From Candidatus Acetothermia bacterium (GTDB taxonomy: Bacteria; Bipolaricaulota; Bipolaricaulia; RBG-16-55-9; DRXL01): a stretch of 33,950 nt of DNA. Below are positions 16,775-23,748 of the stretch, in pieces (position 1 is the first letter of the stretch; each line of letters starts with the position of its first letter). Both the position numbers and the translations under genes were made by a program. The notes beneath the pieces were generated by a model. It was not told the DNA's origin. It made no database searches and worked only from the letters and a program-made list of their open reading frames with translations. The stretch lies in NCBI GenBank assembly GCA_028275205.1, contig JAPWVB010000003.1:1-33950 (forward strand), in the 5' to 3' direction.

Positions 16775-17734
16775 TTATTGGGGTGCAGTCTTCTTGAGCT
16801 CTTGGGGGCTGGTAACGTCGATCTTATATCCTGTGAGTTTAGCAGTTAGGCGGACGTTCTGGCCGCCCTTGCCAATAGCTAACGATAACTCTGCATCGGG
16901 GACGAGCACCCGGGCTTCTCTCTTGGCTTCGTCGAGGTCGATCTGTAAAACTCTAGCTGGCTCCAAGCTGCTTTTAATCAGCTCGCGCACGTCGGAGCTC
17001 CAGCGAATAATATCTATCTTCTCCCCGCCGAGCTCGCGCACGATCTCTCTGATGCGACTGCCCCCAGCACCGACACATGTTCCTACAGGGTCGAGCTCCG
17101 CCACAAGCGATCGCACAGCGACCTTGGTGCGCACCCCCGGCTCGCGCGCGATCGCCTCGATGCGAATGAGCCCTTGCTCGAGCTCCGGCACCTGTAGCTC
17201 TAACATCTTTTGGACAAACTCCTTGGCCGCGCGCGACAAGATAATCCTTGGATCCCCCTGGGTGCGCTCCACGCGCATCAAATATGCTTTAATCACGGCC
17301 CCCACGCGATAGCGCTCCCCGGGGATCCGTTCGGATTCGGGCAGGAGGGCTTCCGCTTGCCCGAGATTCACCCAGACGTCAGCCCCGGCAAAGCGGTGGA
17401 CATGCCCGCTGATAATAGAGCCCACGCGGCTCTGATAGCGCTCTAAGATCTTCTGGCGACGCTTGGCGATGATCTCGCTTTTGATAGTCTCTTCGGCTTT
17501 GCGGGTGGCAATGCGGCCAAAATCTGTGAGCTTAATATCTTTGGCTTGGCCGTCCACAATGACGTGAATATCTCCGGAGGTGCGATCGATGGCGATCTCG
17601 ATGTTGGCCGCCGGGCCAAATTGCTCGATATACGCGACGCGCAACCCCTTCTTGACCGCTTCATAAAGATCTTCGCGCTCGAGCCCCTCTTCCTTGGCCA
17701 TCTCCTCGAGCGCCTCGAGAAACTCAATATTCAC
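16775..17734 (-). CDS. nusA: Transcription elongation/termination factor NusA
   Basis: 319 residues from a GTG start. NusA binds RNA polymerase and modulates pausing, termination and antitermination. The N-terminal polymerase-binding domain is followed by an S1 domain (about 105-175, GSIISGHVHRF...), KH1 with VGAGGSRIREIVRELGGEKIDII and KH2 with AIGKGGQNVRLTAKLTGYKIDI. As in Gram-positive and many deep lineages, the C-terminal acidic repeats of E. coli NusA are absent. rimP lies 38 nt upstream, the usual order, but the next gene is the RND exporter instead of ylxR/infB. Confidence 0.97.
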   Translation of the reverse strand: MNIEFLEALEEMAKEEGLEREDLYEAVKKGLRVAYIEQFGPAANIEIAIDRTSGDIHVIVDGQAKDIKLTDFGRIATRKAEETIKSEIIAKRRQKILERYQSRVGSIISGHVHRFAGADVWVNLGQAEALLPESERIPGERYRVGAVIKAYLMRVERTQGDPRIILSRAAKEFVQKMLELQVPELEQGLIRIEAIAREPGVRTKVAVRSLVAELDPVGTCVGAGGSRIREIVRELGGEKIDIIRWSSDVRELIKSSLEPARVLQIDLDEAKREARVLVPDAELSLAIGKGGQNVRLTAKLTGYKIDVTSPQELKKTAPQ

Positions 17735-17772
17735 ACGCGATCACCATATTAAGAGTGAAGTCAAGCGATCTG

Positions 17773-18234
17773 TTAAAGAAACCGGCTCTCGACGACCTGG
17801 GCCGAGCGCACGGCCGCAAACGGGATGGGCACGTGGGCCCCAGAGGCGTCTTCGAGCCAGAGCTCCTCATCGGAGAGCCCTTGCAGCCAGCCCACAAGAA
17901 CTGTCGGTCCTTCTGCGGATTGCAAGCGCACTTCGATGGGCTTGCCCACAGCAAGCTCATAGTGCCTTCGGGTGTATAAGGGCCGATCCATCCCCGGCGA
18001 GGAGACCTCAAGCTCATAGCTGTGCTCGATGAGCGCATCGAGGGGCTCTTCCAGGGCGCGGCTAACGCGCTCGCAATCATCAATTGTGACCCCGCCATCA
18101 CGCTCAATATATACTGTCACCTGCCAGCGCGGCCCCGAGGTCCTCACCTCAAGCCAATAGAGCTCTACTCCCTGCTCCAGGGCAATCTGCTCCGCGATAG
18201 CCTGCACGGCCCCTTCCAACTGAGAATTCATCAC
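17773..18234 (-). CDS. rimP: Ribosome maturation factor RimP
   Basis: 153 residues, close to E. coli RimP (150). RimP assists 30S subunit assembly. The family signature ELEVSSPGMDRPL is present near residues 74-86, with VTVYIERDGGVTIDDCERVSRALE before it and a C-terminal SH3-like part. The first codons read GTG ATG, so the start is 18234 or 18231. TATAAT ends only 6 nt before the GTG, and there is no properly spaced SD, which suggests a leaderless message. It heads the rimP-nusA-exporter unit. Confidence 0.95.
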   Translation of the reverse strand: MMNSQLEGAVQAIAEQIALEQGVELYWLEVRTSGPRWQVTVYIERDGGVTIDDCERVSRALEEPLDALIEHSYELEVSSPGMDRPLYTRRHYELAVGKPIEVRLQSAEGPTVLVGWLQGLSDEELWLEDASGAHVPIPFAAVRSAQVVESRFL

Positions 18235-18240
18235 AGTTTG

Positions 18241-18269
18241 ATTATACTCCTAAGGCTTTTTCAGTGCAA
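18241..18269 (-). promoter_or_regulatory. rimP operon promoter, apparently giving a leaderless mRNA
   Basis: On the minus strand TTGCAC (18269-18264), a 17-base spacer and a perfect TATAAT (18246-18241) precede the rimP start by 6 nt. The expected start point, about 7 nt after the -10 box, falls on the GTG/ATG itself. The -35 match is only 3/6. Confidence 0.55.
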
Positions 18270-18312
18270 TGGGGTTGCCGCACTGAGGAGAGCAGGGTAC
18301 CCTAGAGGGAGT

Positions 18313-19401
18313 ATGCGTCGAGTCTTGAGTGTCTCTGAGGGCGAAGCGGGCTCTCGGCTTGACCAATGGCTCTTAGCGCGCTTGAGCGAGCCCACACTGA
18401 CGCGCTCGCGCTTGCAAAAGCTCATACAATCTGGGGCAGTGCAGCTCAATGGCCAGCCCGCTCGAGCGGGGCTGCGCCTGCGCCCACACGATATCGTCAT
18501 CATCGAGCTTCCTGAGGACGCCCCAGAAGAAACCCTCGAACCTGAGCCCTTCACCCTGCCCATACTCTACGAAGACGAGCATATCATCGCGATTGACAAG
18601 CCCGCGGGCATGGTCGTTTACCCCGCGGCAGGACACCCGCGCGGCACGGTGCTTAATCAGCTCATCAGTCATTGTGCTCTGGCGAGCTTCGGGGCGCCCG
18701 CTCGCCCCGGGGTCGTCCATCGCTTGGACGAGGGGACAAGTGGAGTCTTAGTACTTGCTAAGACTGACTTAGCGTATCTGAAGCTCGTCGAGCAGTTCAA
18801 GAATCGCCAGATCGAGAAGATCTATCTCGCTGTAGTACACGGGCGCATCGCCGAAGACGAAGGGCGGATCGAAGGCCCCATCGGGCGCGACCCCGCGCAC
18901 CGCCAACGCATGAGGATAGTCGCTGCGGGAAAGCCGGCGATCACGGAGTTCCGCGTGCTCAAAAGATTCGACGAAGTGACAGTGCTTGAGGTGCGCCCGC
19001 TGACGGGGAGAACTCATCAGATTCGGGTGCACTTGAGCGCGATTGGGCACCCGGTCGTGGGTGACGATCTGTATGGGCCAGGCTTCGCCTGGCCAGACTT
19101 CGTCTGGACTGTGCGCCTTCGCCGGCCAATGGCCGGCGAAGCTGTACGGTCCAGGCGAAGCCTGGGGCTCCATGCGTGGCATATGAAGCTCGCGCACCCG
19201 ATCACGGGAGAGCGCCTAGAGCTTGTGGCTCCCATCCCTGTGGAGTTTCTCCCACTGCTGCAGGGCTATGACGATATACTCACCAAGAGCAGCGTAGGAG
19301 AGCGCGATGCCCCCATAGAGCACAAAGAGAGCGATACGGGAGAGAACCGGGAAGATGGGCTCGAGCAGGAGCCCCACCAGCCCCACGGAGAGCATCGTTG
19401 A
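18313..19401 (+). CDS. rluD: RluA/RluD-family 23S rRNA pseudouridine synthase
   Basis: The ATG at 18313 gives 363 residues; the open frame extends upstream through rimP but without homology. An S4 RNA-binding domain (about 1-65) precedes the catalytic domain with IDKPAGMVVYPA and HRLDEGTSGVLVLAKT, where Asp139 is the catalytic aspartate. RPLTGRTHQIRVHLSAIGHPVVGDDLYG and LHAWHMKLAHPITGE are conserved. The loop between these last two motifs (about residues 255-284) is encoded by a dense group of hairpins. The usual C-terminus (LVAPIPVEFLPLLQ) is followed by a polar 46-residue tail (318-363) that exists only because the frame runs on into the opposite-strand pgsA gene. The exact target uridine cannot be read from sequence, so RluD is a family-level name. 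Confidence 0.9.
   Translation: MRRVLSVSEGEAGSRLDQWLLARLSEPTLTRSRLQKLIQSGAVQLNGQPARAGLRLRPHDIVIIELPEDAPEETLEPEPFTLPILYEDEHIIAIDKPAGMVVYPAAGHPRGTVLNQLISHCALASFGAPARPGVVHRLDEGTSGVLVLAKTDLAYLKLVEQFKNRQIEKIYLAVVHGRIAEDEGRIEGPIGRDPAHRQRMRIVAAGKPAITEFRVLKRFDEVTVLEVRPLTGRTHQIRVHLSAIGHPVVGDDLYGPGFAWPDFVWTVRLRRPMAGEAVRSRRSLGLHAWHMKLAHPITGERLELVAPIPVEFLPLLQGYDDILTKSSVGERDAPIEHKESDTGENREDGLEQEPHQPHGEHR
19076..19165. repeat. Palindrome cluster inside the rluD coding region
   Basis: Four hairpins lie nearly back to back and in frame. They are GGCCAGGC-TTC-GCCTGGCC (19076-19094), CCAGAC-TTC-GTCTGG (19093-19107), an 11-bp stem CTTCGCCGGCC-AAT-GGCCGGCGAAG (19117-19141), and CCAGGC-GAA-GCCTGG (19151-19165). 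The third extends outward to 19106-19152 through ten more pairs, three of them G-U, with one C-C mismatch. The first and fourth are reverse complements of each other over 15 bases. Confidence 0.85.
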
Positions 19402-19785
19402 GGAAGCTTTCCCCAAGGCGCGCGCCTCGATGACGAGCCATCGAGAACTCTGCCAGCGCAGCCACAGAGCTCCCAAGACTAACACGATGGGAGGCACAGC
19501 AAACGCTATCAAGGCCCACCACGGAAGACGCCCCTCAACAGTAAGAGCGACAAAGAGACTGAGAAAGAGCATCTTGTCGGCTACGGGGTCTAGGAGCTTT
19601 CCTAGGGCAGTGATCTGGCGCTGGGAGCGCGCCAGCGCTCCATCAACGAGATCACTCGCCAGCACCAGGGCGAGCACGGTGTAAAAGAGCCACAACGGGC
19701 CCCAGAAGAAGAGCAGTATCAAGATGGGGATAGCGAGAATTCGTGAGAGTGTAATAGCGTTGGGCAGGGCCAAGACGTCCTTCAT
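19216..19785 (-). CDS. pgsA: CDP-alcohol phosphatidyltransferase (PgsA-like)
   Basis: 189 residues with the complete CDP-alcohol phosphotransferase motif DxxDGxxARx8GxxxDxxxD: Asp45, Asp48, Gly49, Ala52, Arg53, Gly62, Asp66 and Asp70. The N-terminus LPNAITLSRILAIPI is typical of CDP-diacylglycerol-glycerol-3-phosphate 3-phosphatidyltransferase, which makes the phosphatidylglycerol phosphate precursor. About five hydrophobic helices are visible. The ATG overlaps the TGA of the upstream HD-domain gene in an ATGA, suggesting translational coupling. The last 186 bp are overlapped by the convergent rluD frame. Confidence 0.9.
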   Translation of the reverse strand: MKDVLALPNAITLSRILAIPILILLFFWGPLWLFYTVLALVLASDLVDGALARSQRQITALGKLLDPVADKMLFLSLFVALTVEGRLPWWALIAFAVPPIVLVLGALWLRWQSSRWLVIEARALGKASSTMLSVGLVGLLLEPIFPVLSRIALFVLYGGIALSYAALGEYIVIALQQWEKLHRDGSHKL

Positions 19786-20348
19786 AGTCCCAACTGCGGT
19801 GCGATCCCCTGCATAGCTTTGATCACTATATCTATATGTTCGTCAAGAGGAACGCCCAGTTCTTGGGCCCCTTGCTCGATCTCTTCGCGGTTGACCCCGC
19901 GCGCGAACGCCTTGTCTTTCCATTTCTTCTTGACGGCCTCGACGGTCACCTCGGCTAAGCTCTTGGTGGGGCGCACCAACGCCGTAGCCACGATCAGCCC
20001 CGTTAGCTCATCGCACGCAAAGAGCGCCTTGGCCATGAGCGACGTGCGCGGGATGCCCGTGTATGAAGCGTGCCCTAAGATCGCTTGGCAGATCTCTTCA
20101 GCGACGCCGCGCTCCCGCAAGATCTGCACCCCAACCGTGGGATGCCCTTGGGTCGGGTGACGCTCATGGTTGGGATACCTTTCGTAGTCGAAGTCATGAA
20201 GCAACCCCGCCAGGCCCCAGCTCTCCTCATCTTGGCCGAACTTCCGTGCATAAGCTCGCATCGCGGCTTCGACCGCGAGCATGTGCTTGATGAGATTCTG
20301 ATTCTTCGTGTACTCGTGCACCAATGCTAATGCTTCTTCGCGCGTCAT
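19782..20348 (-). CDS. HD/HDIG-domain metal-dependent phosphohydrolase
   Basis: 188 residues. His22, the pair His51-Asp52 in GLLHDFDYERYPN, and later His residues in ERHPTQGHP and LGHASYTG fit a predicted HD-superfamily hydrolase of the HDIG type, often annotated as a putative phosphohydrolase. The natural substrate is not known for this subgroup. A good minus-strand promoter (TCGACA-17-TAGAAT) lies upstream, a G-rich SD (GGGGGAG) precedes ATG 20348, and the gene is coupled to pgsA by an ATGA overlap. Confidence 0.85.
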   Translation of the reverse strand: MTREEALALVHEYTKNQNLIKHMLAVEAAMRAYARKFGQDEESWGLAGLLHDFDYERYPNHERHPTQGHPTVGVQILRERGVAEEICQAILGHASYTGIPRTSLMAKALFACDELTGLIVATALVRPTKSLAEVTVEAVKKKWKDKAFARGVNREEIEQGAQELGVPLDEHIDIVIKAMQGIAPQLGL

Positions 20349-20381
20349 GACTCCCCCTTCTCTCCGCGAAAGCGTTACGTC

Positions 20382-20410
20382 ATTCTACGCGACCGCTCAA
20401 GCTTTGTCGA
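20382..20410 (-). promoter_or_regulatory. Promoter for the HD-domain gene and pgsA
   Basis: On the minus strand TCGACA (20410-20405) and TAGAAT (20387-20382) are separated by 17 bases, each matching consensus at 5/6. The -35 box lies inside the last codons of the EndoV fusion gene. A start near 20375 leaves a leader of about 27 nt with an SD. Confidence 0.65.
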
Positions 20411-21395
20411 ACAGTCCCAACTGATGGGCCTTGTGGGAGGATTGGCGCTTGAGCGCCTGGGCGGCTTGGTGGCTGGCGTTGTGAGCATGCTGAATCGGCT
20501 CTGGTAAGAGATTCTTCAACGTCAGTTGAGTCAGCTCAATAGCAGTCTCTAGATCTATGCGATGCCCCGGCGAGACGAAGAATGGCTCAGACGAATCTGC
20601 AGGTTTGATTGCAGCCCCCGCGCGCTGGCCCCCAACGCGAATGTAACAGATCTCGCCGGGCGCTAAGCTCCGAAGATCTCTCTCAGGCTCGCCGTGTAAG
20701 AGCGATTTCGTGATCCCGATCGTGGGGATATCAAGCATCACGCCCAACTGAGAGGCGATGCCCGCTTGGCGATGATGGAGCGTCCCCGTGCCATCCACAA
20801 AAGTGATATCGGCGAGGGCGTTCTGTTCTTTGAGCTTTTGGAGTAAGGCGAGCATCACCGGCAGCTCGCGGAATGCCAAATAGCTGGGGATATACGGGAA
20901 GCGCACCTCTTGTGTGAGCGTGTGCGTCTCGATGAGGGTTAAGCTCGGCAGCTCCAAGCGCACATACGCTGCGACGCCTTGGGTTCCTACGTATGAGAGA
21001 TCCACCCCGCCCGCGGTGCGATAGTCCGATCTATCAGGGACGAGGCGCATCTGCGCTCGGATGGCGTTTTGGATCTCTTGGAGTTTCTGGAGGGGTTTTT
21101 CGCTGCGGAAATCGCGAAAGAGAAATTTTGTCAGCGAGAGCACGCGGCCGCCTTTGACGGGGACGCCCTCAGCTTGAAGGAGCTGAGCTTGTTCTTCCGT
21201 GACTGTGCCATCGAAGCTCACGACGCGATGGCTGGGGCAGTCTCTCTTATGCTGAGCCAAGATCGAGCCCACGGCGCGCGCGGCGATGGGATCGCCAAGC
21301 GCGAGGGCGATCTCGCGGAACGTCGCGACTTTGCCCTGAGGAATCTGAGCGACCAGCTCGAGAGTAATCTTTTCGATGTCGGGCAGGGCGAGCAT
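20397..21395 (-). CDS. Fusion of an alkyltransferase-like domain (Ser for Cys) and endonuclease V
   Basis: 332 residues. Residues 1-90 match the DNA-binding half of O6-alkylguanine-DNA alkyltransferases (GKVATFREIALALG, Arg40 of the RAVG helix). The acceptor motif PCHRV reads PSHRVV (54-59), so the alkyl-accepting Cys is Ser55, as in non-catalytic alkyltransferase-like proteins. A Cys lies at position 53, outside the motif. Residues from about 100 to 315 are endonuclease V, with catalytic Asp132 (GGVDLSY), Glu177 (YLAFRE) and Asp201 (FVDGTG) plus GIASQLGV and DIPTIGITKS. EndoV cuts near deaminated bases such as inosine. A linked AGT-EndoV protein is known from the archaeon Ferroplasma acidarmanus. 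Inference: lesion recognition coupled to nicking. It begins 24 nt after the RHH gene. Confidence 0.9.
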   Translation of the reverse strand: MLALPDIEKITLELVAQIPQGKVATFREIALALGDPIAARAVGSILAQHKRDCPSHRVVSFDGTVTEEQAQLLQAEGVPVKGGRVLSLTKFLFRDFRSEKPLQKLQEIQNAIRAQMRLVPDRSDYRTAGGVDLSYVGTQGVAAYVRLELPSLTLIETHTLTQEVRFPYIPSYLAFRELPVMLALLQKLKEQNALADITFVDGTGTLHHRQAGIASQLGVMLDIPTIGITKSLLHGEPERDLRSLAPGEICYIRVGGQRAGAAIKPADSSEPFFVSPGHRIDLETAIELTQLTLKNLLPEPIQHAHNASHQAAQALKRQSSHKAHQLGLFDKA

Positions 21396-21419
21396 AGACC
21401 ATCTCCCATGCCCATCATA

Positions 21420-21677
21420 TCACTTGGAGTACTCCTTCACCAGCAGGGCGATGGCCTCGCGCATCAGTTCAGATTTATTAGCTTTGCGCCCGGTGCGCTT
21501 GCGGATTTGCAACTGAAGCTCCTCCAGGGCGATAATATCATCTGGGGTCAGGTAGAACGTCGCTTTCACCAGCCCTGGTGCGGACTCTTCGGGATCTTTG
21601 GGCGTGGGCTTGTAAAAATCCTTCATGATCTCGCTTTCGGCAAGCGGATCATGTGCGATAGAGCGACGCGGCTTCAT
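21420..21677 (-). CDS. Small ribbon-helix-helix-type protein next to parA
   Basis: 85 residues. The C-terminal half (VKATFYLTPDDIIALEELQLQIRKRTGRKANKSELMREAIALLVKEYSK, about 37-85) has the beta-strand, helix, helix pattern of ribbon-helix-helix DNA-binding proteins, while the N-terminal 35 residues are basic and probably flexible. Its ATG overlaps the parA stop codon (ATGA). Small RHH proteins often act as the DNA-binding partner and autorepressor of ParA in segregation cassettes, and that is the likely role here. No ParB is present. Confidence 0.72.
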   Translation of the reverse strand: MKPRRSIAHDPLAESEIMKDFYKPTPKDPEESAPGLVKATFYLTPDDIIALEELQLQIRKRTGRKANKSELMREAIALLVKEYSK

Positions 21678-22465
21678 CGAGCGATCACCTGCGCTTCTTG
21701 AGCGCGATGGCCATTAGAGCTTGGAGTTCCCTCAAGAACACGCTCAGCTAATCTTTTGTAATCTTGGGCGCCGTAGGAAGTGGGATCGTACTCGAAGATC
21801 GTCTGGTGGTGGCTGGCGGCTTCAGCCAGGCGCACGTTGGCGCGGATGGGCTCGGTGACTTTGGCGCCAAAGTGCAGTTCTAATCTCTCTAAGACTTCGC
21901 GGCTCTTGCGGTTGCGCCCGTCGTAGAACGTGGGGATGACCAGCGACACCTCGATGGGGTGTTCTAAGATCTCGCGGACCATCTTGAGGTTCTCTAAGAT
22001 CTGCTTGACGCCCACGAGCGCTAAATAGTCCATGCTCACGGGGATGAACGCTTCGTCGGCGTAGACGATAGCGTTCTGATTTAAGAGATTTAAGCTGGGC
22101 GGGCAATCCAAGAGCACAAAATCATAGCCGGAGAGCTTGGCGAGCTTGCGGCTGAGGACGCGCTCGCGCCCCGGAAGCCCCGTCAGAATCAATTCGGCCT
22201 GGGCGGCGGTCTTCGTGCTTGGGAGAATATCTATATGCTCGCGCACCGAGAGAATACACTCGTGGGGCGTGGTCATCTCATCGACGAGCAAGTGATAGAG
22301 CGACTTCTGGGGGACGACGTCGAACCACGTAGCTACGTTGCCTTGGGGGTCCATGTCAATTAAGAGAACTCTCTGATTGTAGAGGGCCAAGGCCGCTGCG
22401 AGATTGACGGCGGTTGTGGTCTTGGCCGTGCCCCCTTTCTGATTGATGATCGCGATCTTGCGCAT
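21674..22465 (-). CDS. parA: ParA/Soj-family ATPase
   Basis: The preferred start is ATG 22465 (MRKIAIINQKGG, 263 residues), preceded by a GAGGTGAGAGG SD region; the 27 extra codons upstream have no family similarity. The deviant Walker A is KGGTAKTT, with the signature Lys near its start, followed by LLIDMDPQGN and VLLDCPPSL, as in ParA/Soj/MinD-type ATPases that position DNA or large complexes. The gene overlaps the RHH gene downstream and no ParB lies nearby, so the pair looks like a two-gene partition cassette. The upstream 113 bp carry inverted repeats and three ATTGTG half-sites. Confidence 0.9.
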   Translation of the reverse strand: MRKIAIINQKGGTAKTTTAVNLAAALALYNQRVLLIDMDPQGNVATWFDVVPQKSLYHLLVDEMTTPHECILSVREHIDILPSTKTAAQAELILTGLPGRERVLSRKLAKLSGYDFVLLDCPPSLNLLNQNAIVYADEAFIPVSMDYLALVGVKQILENLKMVREILEHPIEVSLVIPTFYDGRNRKSREVLERLELHFGAKVTEPIRANVRLAEAASHHQTIFEYDPTSYGAQDYKRLAERVLEGTPSSNGHRAQEAQVIAR

Positions 22466-22482
22466 CCTCTCACCTCGTTCGG

Positions 22483-22558
22483 ATTGTGATGGCATGCCAG
22501 CACAATGGCTTAGCGCCATTGTGCCACAAGAAAGAGAGCCTCCCAAGGACAGCTGTCC
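22483..22558 (-). promoter_or_regulatory. Inverted repeats in the larC-parA gap
   Basis: The 113-bp gap holds three copies of ATTGTG/CACAAT (22483-22488, 22501-22506, 22518-22523). The last two are the outer parts of a 10-bp-stem inverted repeat, GCACAATGGC-TTAGC-GCCATTGTGC (22500-22524). A 12-bp perfect palindrome GGACAGCTGTCC lies at 22547-22558, close to the larC stop. The half-site group may be an operator or partition site for the ParA/RHH pair; the palindrome may be an end-of-transcript hairpin. No clear promoter was found. Confidence 0.45.
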
Positions 22559-22578
22559 CTTGAGGATGGGGAGGACGC

Positions 22579-23748
22579 TCAGGCTGAACGACTTGCAGCT
22601 TCGGTCGCCGCACGGTAGATCTCTTTTAACGCGACGCCCCGCTCTTCCGCAAGCCTCTTGCAGTCCTCATACTCCGGCGCAATATTGATAATCTCAGAGC
22701 CCAGCATCCCCAGCTTCACCCGAACTTGCCCATACGGCGTCTGAACTTCTATAATTTTTCGGGCGAGCTTCTTGCGCTTCACTGAATAATAGATCGCCCC
22801 CAGCGTCGTCGTCTCGCGAAAGAGTATCTCGCAGAGCTTGTCCACTACCGCAGCATCGCAGAGCACGCGCACGAGCAGCCCAGGACGCCCCTTCTTCATC
22901 AAAATAGTGTGGGCGCTGACGCTCTTGGCCCCATGATCAAAGAGCTTCTGCTGCACATAGGGGAAGAGCTCCGGGTTCATGTCGTCAATCTCTGTTTCGA
23001 TGACGACGGTCTCGTCTTGTTCGAAATCTGTGACGCTCTCGCCAACGAGAACTCTCAGCACGTTAGGCTGCGGGAGGTCTTTCGTGCCCGCGCCATAGCC
23101 GATCTGGTGCCAGCGCGCTGGCGGCATGGCAAACTCCGGGGAGAGATATTTCAGAAGCGCCGCGCCGGTGGGCGTGGTCAGTTCTGTCTCGATCCCCGAC
23201 GAATAGACCGGAAAATCTTTGAGAAGCTCAAGCGTCGCCGGCGCGGGCACGGGGAGTCTGCCATGTGCCGTCTCGATCATACCGGACCCGAGATTAATCT
23301 TAGACGCGTACCATTGGTCAATCTGTAACGACTCTATCGCGACGGCAGCCCCGACGATGTCGCATATCGAATCGAGGGCGCCCAGCTCGTGGAAGTGCAC
23401 GTCATCTATAGCAATGCTGTGAATCTTCGCTTCGGCTTGGGCGAGAGCGCTGAAGATCGCGATGGCTCGCGCCTTCTCGGCAGGCGTCAATGAGCTCTTC
23501 TCAACCAGCGTGCGAATCTCCGACCAGTGCCGATGCGCATGAGAGTGGAAATCTGACTCAAAGCGCAGGTGGGTGGCAGCGATGCCCTGGCGCATCACGC
23601 GTTCGGTGCGCACCGAGATTGGGCCTAGGCCAAGCTGCGAGAGCTTCTCGCTCAAGAGCTGAGCTGTAATGAGCTGGGCGTCTATGAGCGCCGCGAGGAA
23701 CATATCTCCGGCGATGCCGGAGAAGCAGTCTAAGTATGCGATCTTCAT
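22579..23748 (-). CDS. larC: Nickel-pincer cofactor biosynthesis protein LarC
   Basis: 389 residues starting MKIAYLDCFSGIAGDMFLAALIDA, the hallmark of LarC (DUF111). LarC inserts nickel to complete the pyridinium-bis-thioacid (nickel-pincer) cofactor of lactate racemase LarA and relatives. VHFHELGALDSICDIVGA and a His-rich run (HSHAHRHW, about 66-73) are plausible metal-binding parts. In Lactobacillus, larC is split and needs ribosomal frameshifting; here one frame covers the whole protein. Its ATG overlaps the larEB stop in an ATGA. Confidence 0.95.
   Translation of the reverse strand: MKIAYLDCFSGIAGDMFLAALIDAQLITAQLLSEKLSQLGLGPISVRTERVMRQGIAATHLRFESDFHSHAHRHWSEIRTLVEKSSLTPAEKARAIAIFSALAQAEAKIHSIAIDDVHFHELGALDSICDIVGAAVAIESLQIDQWYASKINLGSGMIETAHGRLPVPAPATLELLKDFPVYSSGIETELTTPTGAALLKYLSPEFAMPPARWHQIGYGAGTKDLPQPNVLRVLVGESVTDFEQDETVVIETEIDDMNPELFPYVQQKLFDHGAKSVSAHTILMKKGRPGLLVRVLCDAAVVDKLCEILFRETTTLGAIYYSVKRKKLARKIIEVQTPYGQVRVKLGMLGSEIINIAPEYEDCKRLAEERGVALKEIYRAATEAASRSA

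Noticed and set aside
18022..18312. 97-codon upstream extension of the rluD frame
   Set aside because: It lies antisense to rimP, has no pseudouridine synthase similarity, and the S4 domain begins right after ATG 18313.
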